DNA of 64,000 nt, taken from assembly GCA_035405785.1 (NCBI GenBank), contig DAONJS010000009.1, positions 1-64,000 of the forward strand. Reading direction: 5' to 3'. Origin of the DNA: BPGX01 sp035405785. Its GTDB lineage: Bacteria > Bacteroidota > Bacteroidia > B-17B0 > Aurantibacillaceae. Made by a program: the position numbers and the translations under genes. The notes under the pieces are model-generated. The model searched no databases. It saw only the letters and a program-made list of their open reading frames with translations, and was not told the origin of the DNA. Positions 53,558-61,323 of this stretch are shown piece by piece (the stretch's first letter is position 1; the number at the start of each line of letters is the position of its first letter).

Positions 53558-56104
53558 ATGAATTATAAATTATCACCAAAAGTAAAGCAATCTTTTGAAA
53601 TAGCTACAGATGAAGCAAGAGCATCTGGTAGTTCTGCTATTACACTTGAACATATAGTTTTAGGTATATTAAAGCAAGGTTCTAATAAAGCCACTGCCAT
53701 TATTTCCAAATTGGGAGTTAATGTAAATGATTTAATAGCAGAATTAGAACAAATGACACCTGTTAACCCTAACAAACAACAGGTTGTAAGAAAAGAAATT
53801 CCTTTAAACAAAGAAGTTGAAACAGTTATTCGTCTTGCACTTTTACATGCAAAAGAACTAAAAGATAATTTTGTTAGTACTGAACATATTATTCTAACTA
53901 TTTTATCAGGAGAAAGTAATGTGAGAACAGTATTTAATAAAATGGGTATTGATGAAAGTTCATTTTTACAAGAATTAAAAAAAGAAATAGGAGATGGGCC
54001 ATCACCTTCTGAAAAAATGAGAAATGCTCTGTCTGATGACGATGAAGAAGAACATATTCCTTCCAGCGGACCTGGTAAAAAAACAGAAACAAAAAGTAAA
54101 ACACCTGTTCTTGACAATTTTGGTAGAGATTTAACTAAAATGGCAGAAGAAGGTAAATTAGACCCTGTTGTTGGAAGAGAAAAAGAAATTGAACGAGTAG
54201 CACAAATTTTATCTCGCAGAAAAAAGAATAATCCCATTTTAATTGGTGAGCCGGGAGTTGGAAAATCTGCTATTGCAGAAGGTTTAGCATTAAGAATAAT
54301 TCAAAGAAAAGTACCTCGTGTATTGTATGGAAAAAGAATAGTTACTTTAGATTTAGCATCATTGGTAGCAGGTACTAAATATCGCGGTCAGTTTGAAGAA
54401 AGAATGAAAGCTGTTTTGAACGAATTAGAAAAAAATCCTGATGTTATTTTATTCATAGACGAAATTCATACCATCATTGGTGCGGGTGGTGCAAGTGGTT
54501 CATTAGACGCCAGCAATATGTTCAAACCTGCTTTGGCAAGAGGTGAAATACAATGCATTGGAGCAACAACTTTAGATGAATATCGTCAATACATTGAAAA
54601 AGATGGTGCTTTAGAAAGACGCTTTCAAAAAGTAATGATTGAACCTACATCTATTGAAGAAACAATTCAAATTCTAAATAACATTAAAAGTAAATACGAA
54701 GCACATCATAATGTAGTTTATACAGACGAAGCTATTAAAGCATGTGTAACCCTTACCTCTCGCTATATCACAGATAGATTTTTACCAGATAAAGCCATTG
54801 ATGCATTAGATGAAGTAGGTGCAAGAGTACATATCAATAATATCAGTCAGCATGTACCACAGAATATTATTGAATTAGAGAAAAAAATTGAAGAAATCAG
54901 AGAGATTAAAAATCAGGTAGTAAAATCTCAAAAGTTTGAAGAAGCCGCAAGATTAAGAGATACTGAAAAACATTTATTAGCAGAATTAGAAGAAGCAAAA
55001 AGAAAATGGGATGAAGAAACTAAAAATAATCCTGTAAAAGTAACAGAAGAAGATGTGGCAGAAGTTGTGTCAATGATGAGTGGAGTACCTGTAAGTAGAG
55101 TAGGTGAGTCCGAAAACAAAAAATTAGCCCGAATGGCAGAAGCATTGAAAGGTAAAGTTATTGGGCAAGAAGAAGCGGTTCAAAAGGTAGTAAAGGCCAT
55201 TCAAAGAAACAGAGTTGGTCTTAAAGACCCTAATAAACCTATTGGTTCATTTATTTTCCTTGGACCAACCGGAGTTGGTAAAACACAATTAGCAAAAGAA
55301 TTAGCCAAATATCTTTTTGATTCAGAAGATGCACTGATTAGAATAGATATGAGTGAGTATATGGAAAAATTTTCTGTTACTCGCTTAATTGGTGCGCCTC
55401 CCGGTTATGTTGGCTATGAAGAAGGCGGACAACTTACCGAAAAAGTGAGAAGAAGACCTTATTCTATTGTGTTACTTGATGAAATTGAAAAAGCCCATCC
55501 AGATGTATTTAATATGTTATTACAAGTATTAGATGATGGACAATTGACAGATAGTTTAGGCAGAAAAATAGATTTCAAAAACACTGTGATAATAATGACC
55601 TCAAATATAGGTGCAAGACAACTTAAAGATTTTGGTCAAGGTGTAGGGTTTACAACTCAAGCAAAAAAAGAAAATGTAGAAGAACATAACAGAGGTGTTA
55701 TTGAAAGTGCATTGAAAAAAGTTTTTGCACCTGAATTTCTAAACAGAGTTGATGATGTTATTATTTTCAATTCGCTTGAAAAAGAAGATATGAGCAAAAT
55801 CATAGATATTGAATTACAAGGATTATTCAAAAGAATTTCAGAATTGGGCTATACACTTAAAATTACTGATAGAGCGAAAGAATATATTATTGAAAAAGGT
55901 TTTGACCCAAATTATGGTGCTCGTCCTCTTAAAAGAGCCATTCAAAAGTATATTGAAGATCCGCTTTCAGAGGAAATTATTAAAGGAGATGTGTTAGAAG
56001 GAGATGAAATAGAAATTGATTATGATAAAGAAGAAGATAAAATCAAAGTAAATATTCAAAAGCCAAAAGCGAAAAGATCTAAAAAAGACGATAATAAAAA
56101 TTAA
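53558..56104 (+). CDS. clpC: ATP-dependent Clp protease ATPase subunit ClpC
   Basis: ClpC is a hexameric AAA+ unfoldase that feeds ClpP. Two Clp_N repeats occupy about residues 1-145. The first AAA+ domain has Walker A GEPGVGKS at 230-237 and Walker B VILFIDEIHT. A UVR-type middle segment lies at about 443-478 (KFEEAARLRDTEK), which distinguishes ClpC from ClpB. The second AAA+ domain has Walker A GPTGVGKT at 569-576, followed by the C-terminal D2-small domain NYGARPLKRAIQKYIEDPL. The length of 848 residues is normal and the tail is Lys-rich. A strong terminator follows at 56111-56140. Confidence 0.97.
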   Translation: MNYKLSPKVKQSFEIATDEARASGSSAITLEHIVLGILKQGSNKATAIISKLGVNVNDLIAELEQMTPVNPNKQQVVRKEIPLNKEVETVIRLALLHAKELKDNFVSTEHIILTILSGESNVRTVFNKMGIDESSFLQELKKEIGDGPSPSEKMRNALSDDDEEEHIPSSGPGKKTETKSKTPVLDNFGRDLTKMAEEGKLDPVVGREKEIERVAQILSRRKKNNPILIGEPGVGKSAIAEGLALRIIQRKVPRVLYGKRIVTLDLASLVAGTKYRGQFEERMKAVLNELEKNPDVILFIDEIHTIIGAGGASGSLDASNMFKPALARGEIQCIGATTLDEYRQYIEKDGALERRFQKVMIEPTSIEETIQILNNIKSKYEAHHNVVYTDEAIKACVTLTSRYITDRFLPDKAIDALDEVGARVHINNISQHVPQNIIELEKKIEEIREIKNQVVKSQKFEEAARLRDTEKHLLAELEEAKRKWDEETKNNPVKVTEEDVAEVVSMMSGVPVSRVGESENKKLARMAEALKGKVIGQEEAVQKVVKAIQRNRVGLKDPNKPIGSFIFLGPTGVGKTQLAKELAKYLFDSEDALIRIDMSEYMEKFSVTRLIGAPPGYVGYEEGGQLTEKVRRRPYSIVLLDEIEKAHPDVFNMLLQVLDDGQLTDSLGRKIDFKNTVIIMTSNIGARQLKDFGQGVGFTTQAKKENVEEHNRGVIESALKKVFAPEFLNRVDDVIIFNSLEKEDMSKIIDIELQGLFKRISELGYTLKITDRAKEYIIEKGFDPNYGARPLKRAIQKYIEDPLSEEIIKGDVLEGDEIEIDYDKEEDKIKVNIQKPKAKRSKKDDNKN

Positions 56105-56110
56105 ATGAAA

Positions 56111-56140
56111 GAGGGGCAACATCAGTTGCCTCTTTTTTTT
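56111..56140 (+). terminator. Intrinsic terminator after clpC
   Basis: GAGGGGCAAC, loop ATCA, GTTGCCTC and a run of eight Ts, with one G-U pair in the stem. It begins 7 nt after the clpC stop. Confidence 0.9.
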
Positions 56141-56195
56141 AAATATATCAAAATATTGAGATTTATTTAAACATGAATTTAAAAAATATATACAA

Positions 56196-56909
56196 ATGAA
56201 ATACAAAAGAGTACTATTAAAATTATCAGGAGAATCTCTAATGGGAAGTAAAAATTTTGGGATTGATGAAACTAAATTATTAGAATATGCAAATGAAATT
56301 AAATCTATTCACGACATTGGTTGTCAAGTTGCTATTGTAATTGGAGGTGGCAATATCTTTAGAGGCGTACAAACACAAAAAAATCACATTATTGACAGAG
56401 TTCAGGGTGATTATATGGGAATGCTTGCCACTGTAATCAATGCAATGGCTATTCAATCTACATTAGAATCAATAGGCGTTCCTACTCGTTTGCAAAGTGC
56501 TATTAAAATGGAACAAATTTGTGAACCATTTATTCGCAGAAGGGCCGTTAGGCACTTGGAAAAAGGCAGAGTAGTTATCTTTGGTGCTGGTACTGGAAAT
56601 CCATATTTTACAACAGATACAGCCGCAACGCTCAGAGCCATTGAAATAGAAGCAGATGTTATTATTAAAGGCACAAGAGTAGATGGTATTTACTCTTCAG
56701 ATCCTGAAAAAAATCAAGATGCTGTAAAATACGAATTTATTACCTTTGATGAAGTATATGAAAAACAACTACAGGTAATGGATTTGACAGCATTTACATT
56801 GTGTAAAGAAAATAAATTGCCCATCATTGTTTTTGATATCAATAAAAAAGGGAATTTGCTGAAAATAATTCAAGGCGATGCTATTGGCACTCTTGTAAAT
56901 AATCACTAA
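56196..56909 (+). CDS. pyrH: Uridylate kinase
   Basis: PyrH phosphorylates UMP to UDP. The amino-acid-kinase fold is plain: KRVLLKLSGESLMG at the N-terminus, the glycine-rich AIVIGGGNIFRG, GDYMGMLATVINA, FGAGTGNPYFTTDTAA and the C-terminal VFDINKKGNLLKIIQGDAIGT. The 237-residue length matches hexameric bacterial UMP kinases. It lies 56 nt after the clpC terminator and 33 nt before the COG2509 gene. frr and tsf, its frequent neighbours, are not in the window. Confidence 0.97.
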   Translation: MKYKRVLLKLSGESLMGSKNFGIDETKLLEYANEIKSIHDIGCQVAIVIGGGNIFRGVQTQKNHIIDRVQGDYMGMLATVINAMAIQSTLESIGVPTRLQSAIKMEQICEPFIRRRAVRHLEKGRVVIFGAGTGNPYFTTDTAATLRAIEIEADVIIKGTRVDGIYSSDPEKNQDAVKYEFITFDEVYEKQLQVMDLTAFTLCKENKLPIIVFDINKKGNLLKIIQGDAIGTLVNNH

Positions 56910-56942
56910 TTTTCATTTTTTCCGATATTTTTCTGTAATTAA

Positions 56943-58529
56943 ATGAGTAAAATTATTTCCATAATAATTCCGTATTTTAAAATTTTTGATGAAAATTATA
57001 TCAGAGAAACAATTCAGCAAGAAACAGGTTTAAAAAATTTTCATTTTGTAATTCTTAAAAAAAGTATTGATGCCCGTAAGAAAAATATCTATTATCACTT
57101 AAAAGTTTTAGTTTCAAAATCTGAAGTTGATTCTGAAGTTTTTTCATTTCAACCCAAATTTCAAAATATCAATAAATCGTCTCGGGTCGTACATATTATT
57201 GGTGCTGGGCCTGCAGGATTATTTGCCGCATTGAAATGTTTAGAGTATGGTATAAAACCCGTTATTATTGAACAAGGAAAAAATGTAAAAGATAGAAGAC
57301 GAGACCTTGCAAATATTACTAAAAAAGGAGTAGTAAATCCGCATTCTAATTATTGTTTTGGAGAAGGCGGAGCTGGCACTTATAGTGATGGAAAATTATA
57401 TACTCGTTCAAACAAAAGAGGTGATGTTGATGCTATATTAAAATATCTGGTTTATTTTGGTGCTTCATCTGAAATTTTAATTGATACTCATCCGCATATT
57501 GGAACAAACAAATTACCACACATTATTGAAAAAATTAGAGAAACAATTATAGAAAACGGAGGAGAAATTTACTTTCAACATCAATGGATTGATTTTACTT
57601 TAAATAATGACAAAAATAAAATCAAAACCATTATTGTAAAAAACTTAGTGGATAATCAAATTATTGAAATCCCTTGTGAAAATTTGATTGTAGCAACGGG
57701 GCACAGTGCAAGGTCAGTTTATTTAATGTTACATCAAAAAGGAATTTATCTTGAATTTAAGCCATTTGCAATAGGTGTAAGAGTTGAGCATCCACAAGAT
57801 TGGATAGATACTATACAATATCATTGTAGTAATAATAATGAATTGCTTGATAAAAGAACATATTTACCGCCAGCTAGATATACATTAGTGCATACAGAAA
57901 ATAATTTTAGTGCATTTTCCTTTTGTATGTGTCCAGGTGGAATAATTGCCCCATGTGCAACTGATGTCAGTGAAGTTGTAACAAATGGCTGGTCGCCAAG
58001 CAAAAGAAATAATCCATTTGCAAATAGTGGAATTGTAGTGAGTATCAAAGAAAATGTTTTAAAGGATGCAAAGAATAATCCATTAGCAGGAATGTATTAT
58101 CAGCAAAGTATTGAACAAAAATGTTTTGATCTGGGTGGAAAAAATTTGTTTGCTCCAGCACAGCGATTGACAGATTTTATTTCAGAAAATACAAGTGCTT
58201 CTTTGCCGGATTGTTCTTATAGACCAGGGATATCATCAGTAAATTTAAAGGAGTGTTTGCCAGAATATATTTTCTCATCGTTGAAAAAAGCATTTATTCA
58301 ATTTGATAAAAAAATGAAAGGATTTATTACAGAATCTGCAGTAGTTGTAGCACCTGAAAGCAGAACATCGTCACCAGTTCGTATTCCAAGAGATAAAAAT
58401 TCTTTTCAGCATTTACAAATTAAAAATTTATATCCTTGTGCAGAAGGTGCAGGTTATGCAGGAGGTATTGTAAGTGCCGCTATTGATGGAGTGAATATAG
58501 TGAATGCTATTTCAGTTTTGAGTTTTTAG
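56943..58529 (+). CDS. FAD-dependent oxidoreductase of the COG2509 family
   Basis: The N-terminal roughly 75 residues (basic, with SIDARKKNIYYHLKV) form the family's small leading domain. The FAD-binding Rossmann motif is VHIIGAGPAGLFAALKC at about residues 82-98. Next come GVVNPHSNYCFGEGGAGTYSDGKL, GHSARSVYLMLHQKG, FAIGVRVEHPQ and the flavin end GAGYAGGIVSAAIDG. The substrate is unknown for this widespread family. The length of 528 residues is normal. The last codons, S-V-L-S-F and stop, coincide with the dispersed GTTTTGAGTTTTTAG module, so a repeat seems to have replaced the original 3' end. Confidence 0.9.
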   Translation: MSKIISIIIPYFKIFDENYIRETIQQETGLKNFHFVILKKSIDARKKNIYYHLKVLVSKSEVDSEVFSFQPKFQNINKSSRVVHIIGAGPAGLFAALKCLEYGIKPVIIEQGKNVKDRRRDLANITKKGVVNPHSNYCFGEGGAGTYSDGKLYTRSNKRGDVDAILKYLVYFGASSEILIDTHPHIGTNKLPHIIEKIRETIIENGGEIYFQHQWIDFTLNNDKNKIKTIIVKNLVDNQIIEIPCENLIVATGHSARSVYLMLHQKGIYLEFKPFAIGVRVEHPQDWIDTIQYHCSNNNELLDKRTYLPPARYTLVHTENNFSAFSFCMCPGGIIAPCATDVSEVVTNGWSPSKRNNPFANSGIVVSIKENVLKDAKNNPLAGMYYQQSIEQKCFDLGGKNLFAPAQRLTDFISENTSASLPDCSYRPGISSVNLKECLPEYIFSSLKKAFIQFDKKMKGFITESAVVVAPESRTSSPVRIPRDKNSFQHLQIKNLYPCAEGAGYAGGIVSAAIDGVNIVNAISVLSF

Positions 58530-58714
58530 TGTTGAGTTATTATGAGTTTGGAGTGCTAATGATATGTAAAAACATTCGTCATTGCGAGGGCTTTAGCCCG
58601 AAGCAATCTCGTAATTGTTATGTGAATATTACTTTTGAGATTACTTCGCTTCGCTCGTAATGACGGTAAAACTCAAAATTCAAAATTATTGAAAATCTTT
58701 GCGTGCTTTGCGTC
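58514..58714. repeat. Spacer repeats: GTTTTGAG module, TCATTGCGAG element, CTTTGCG module
   Basis: Three repeat types lie in the 323-nt spacer before the M23 gene. GTTTTGAGTTTTTAG at 58514 overlaps the upstream stop. A long palindrome runs from CGTCATTGCGAGG (58577-58610) to its inverted partner ending CTCGTAATGACG (58637-58665), a type dispersed in many bacteria. CTTTGCGTGCTTTGCGTC is at 58697-58714. I see no gene or consensus promoter here. Confidence 0.75.
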
Positions 58715-58852
58715 ATTGAGGTTGTATGTTATCTCTTTTTCACTAAAAATTATTTGAACGGTAAAATAATTATTTGAACTGACAAAAATACCATCATTTT
58801 TCTCGTAAAAAGTTTGGAAATATCATCAACTAACTTTTATATTGCCGCCCCA

Positions 58853-59752
58853 ATGAAAACTTTTTATTCCATATTTGCTTTTTTGTTTTTCTCATCTTAT
58901 TGTTTTTCACAAAGTGCAGATGAAGAAATTTTTATTCCAATAGATACCTCTAAAAAAACTTTGATTCAATCTAACCTAAATTCTCCTGAAGCATCTGCTT
59001 TTCTTGATGAAGAAGATGAAAGTGAATCTAATAATGAAATTGCTCAACTCTATGAAGATTTTGACAATTCAGTAGTTCATCAATACAAATATAAAGATGT
59101 ATTTCAAACGAAAGACACACTCATCATTCATTTTAATAATGAAAACTTTTGTATCCCTTTTGCAGGAAAAATAAATAGCTCTTATGGTTGGAGAAGGTAT
59201 CGCCCACATTACGGAACTGATATAGATTTAGAAAAAGGTGATAGTGTGAAATCTGCATTTGATGGAGTAGTGCGTTATGCTAATAAAAAGGTAAAAGGAT
59301 ATGGTCAAGTAATAGTCATTCGTCATTTTAATGGATTAGAAACAGTATATGGACATTTATCTAAAATTCTTGTTAATCCTAATGATACAGTCAACGCAGG
59401 TGATATTATTGGATTAGGCGGTAGCACAGGGCGTTCAACTGGTCCTCATTTACATTTTGAAATAAGATGTTTGGGATTACCAATCAATTCAGAAGATATT
59501 ATTGATTATGAACAACAAAAATTAAAAACAAATAAGTTCATTCTAACTAAAATAGATGCAGAAGAAACTTATAATCTTCGTTCAAAAAAATATCATCATT
59601 TAGTTAAAACAAAAGGTATTTATATTGTGAGAAAAGGAGATACATTATCTAAAATATCAAGAAAAACAGGAGTGCCTTTATCAGTTATTCTCAAAAAAAA
59701 TAAACTCAAAAAAACATCAGTATTAAAACCAGGTAGAAAATTATATTTATGA
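58853..59752 (+). CDS. M23 family metallopeptidase with C-terminal LysM domain
   Basis: The start is at MKTFYSIFAFLFFSSYCFSQS, which gives a clean signal peptide; the ORF is open 13 codons further upstream. An acidic linker (about residues 20-75) precedes the M23 domain (about 95-210). Its zinc ligands are in HYGTDIDLEKGD and HLHFEIR, both intact, so it should be an active peptidoglycan endopeptidase. A LysM peptidoglycan-binding domain closes the protein (IVRKGDTLSKISRKTGV...LKPGRKLYL). It would remodel the cell wall in the periplasm. Its stop overlaps the aminotransferase start by 4 nt (ATGA). Confidence 0.93.
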   Translation: MKTFYSIFAFLFFSSYCFSQSADEEIFIPIDTSKKTLIQSNLNSPEASAFLDEEDESESNNEIAQLYEDFDNSVVHQYKYKDVFQTKDTLIIHFNNENFCIPFAGKINSSYGWRRYRPHYGTDIDLEKGDSVKSAFDGVVRYANKKVKGYGQVIVIRHFNGLETVYGHLSKILVNPNDTVNAGDIIGLGGSTGRSTGPHLHFEIRCLGLPINSEDIIDYEQQKLKTNKFILTKIDAEETYNLRSKKYHHLVKTKGIYIVRKGDTLSKISRKTGVPLSVILKKNKLKKTSVLKPGRKLYL

Positions 59753-61038
59753 GTACAATTCAACAAAAAGTATCAAGGGTTTCAACTCTTGCAGAAGGTA
59801 TTATTGGTTCGGAAATAATCAAATTAAACGGAGAAATAAATCAACTAAAATCAAAAGGTGTTCATATTTATAACCTTACTATTGGTGATTTTGATAGCAA
59901 TATTTTTCCTATTCCTGAAAAATTAAAAGAAGAAATTGTTGCTGCATATAAAAATAATGAAACTAATTATCCACCCGCAGATGGTATTTTACCATTGCGT
60001 CAGGAAGTTAGCAAGTTATTAAAAAGAAAACTTAATTTGGATTATAACGAAAATGAAATTTTGATAGCAGGTGGTGCTCGCCCAGTTATTTATGCAATTT
60101 ATCAAACAATAGTAAATCCTGGTGAAAAAGTTGTATTTACAGTACCTTCTTGGAATAATAATCATTATACTTACTTAAGCAGAGCCGAAGCGATTGCAGT
60201 GCATACTACGCCTGAAAATAATTTTATGCCTTTGGCAAAAGACATTGAACCATATATTAAAGAAGCATCTTTAATCGCATTATGTTCTCCACAAAATCCA
60301 ACAGGTACAGTATTTGAAAAAAATCAATTAGAAGAAATTGTTTCACTTGTTTTATCAGAAAATCAAAGAAGAAAGCAAGAAGGATTAAAGCCATTGTTCA
60401 TAATGTATGACCAAGTGTATTGGGAACTCGTATACTCACCATTTCAACATTACAATCCTGTGAGTATAAATCCTGCAATGAAAGAATATACCATTTTTGT
60501 AGATGGGATTTCAAAATCTTTAAGTGCTACTGGAGTTAGAATTGGTTGGGCATTTGGACCATCAGATGTTATAGCAAAAATGCGTGCTATACTTACACAT
60601 ATAGGTGCTTGGGCTCCAAAAGCAGAACAGGTAGCAACAGCTAAATTTATGTCAAACACATCTGCTTATGATGAGTTTGTACAACATCAAAAATCTGAAT
60701 TATACGAAAGATTAAAATTGTTTTACACAGGTATAAAACATTTACATCAAATGAATTTTCCTATTGATGTTATTCAACCACAAGCTGCCCTGTATCTTAC
60801 TGTAAAATTAAATTTGAAACATCGTAAAACTGAAGATGGTAAACATTTTTCAACATCAGAAGATATTTTGTACTTTCTATTGAATGAAGCCAACATTGCA
60901 CTTGTGCCGTTCTATGCATTTGGTAGTGATAAAGAATCAGAATGGTTTAGATTATCAGTTGGCACTTGTTCAAAACAAGATATTCCCGAAATATTATCAA
61001 GAATACACAGAGTATTAGAAAAAGTAAAGAAAGTTTAA
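59749..61038 (+). CDS. Pyridoxal-phosphate-dependent class I aminotransferase
   Basis: A fold-type I aminotransferase of 429 residues. Residues visible: NLTIGDFDSNIFPIP near the N-terminus, ILIAGGARPVIYAIYQ at the cofactor phosphate loop, CSPQNPTGTVFEK, and the Schiff-base lysine K256 in DGISKSLSATGVRIGWAFG. An arginine near the C-terminus (WFRLSVGT) binds the substrate carboxylate. It resembles aspartate/aromatic aminotransferases, but the substrate cannot be fixed from sequence. It is translationally coupled to the M23 gene. Confidence 0.9.
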   Translation: MSTIQQKVSRVSTLAEGIIGSEIIKLNGEINQLKSKGVHIYNLTIGDFDSNIFPIPEKLKEEIVAAYKNNETNYPPADGILPLRQEVSKLLKRKLNLDYNENEILIAGGARPVIYAIYQTIVNPGEKVVFTVPSWNNNHYTYLSRAEAIAVHTTPENNFMPLAKDIEPYIKEASLIALCSPQNPTGTVFEKNQLEEIVSLVLSENQRRKQEGLKPLFIMYDQVYWELVYSPFQHYNPVSINPAMKEYTIFVDGISKSLSATGVRIGWAFGPSDVIAKMRAILTHIGAWAPKAEQVATAKFMSNTSAYDEFVQHQKSELYERLKLFYTGIKHLHQMNFPIDVIQPQAALYLTVKLNLKHRKTEDGKHFSTSEDILYFLLNEANIALVPFYAFGSDKESEWFRLSVGTCSKQDIPEILSRIHRVLEKVKKV

Positions 61039-61046
61039 AAAGTAAA

Positions 61047-61277
61047 ATGCTGACGCTATCGGTCAGCATGTTGACCAAAAGCATCGGTAAGTGAAGAGTG
61101 AAAAGTGAATTATTTTTAATTTTAAGTTTTTAATTTGTATTGTTTAGTTATATCGTCATTGTCCCGACGATAAATGTCGGGATGCTGATATGTATATATC
61201 GTCAGCACGTCATGTGCGTCGGCACTCATAACTCAAAACTAATTAAACTTTGCGTCTTAGCGTCTTCTCGGTAAAAG
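61047..61277. repeat. Mosaic of palindromes and repeat modules in a convergent spacer
   Basis: Units in order: ATGCTGAC-GCTATCG-GTCAGCAT (61047-61069); a decayed TTGACC...GGTAA unit (61071-61090); GTGAAGAGTGAAAAGTGAA (61091-61109); TCCCGAC-GATAAAT-GTCGGGA (61162-61182); TGCTGA-N13-TCAGCA (61183-61207); GTCGGCACT with ACTCAAAACTAA (61218-61243); CTTTGCGTCTTAGCGTC (61247-61277). It fills most of the spacer between the convergent aminotransferase and lptD genes. Confidence 0.8.
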
Positions 61278-61323
61278 TTATATTAGTGGCTGAATATCAA
61301 TTTCAAAATTTATCTTTCAAATA

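Noticed and set aside
53563..54237. 224-codon antisense ORF within clpC
   Set aside because: It lies wholly opposite conserved ClpC N-terminal sequence, and its Ser/Leu/Thr-rich translation shows no recognisable domain.
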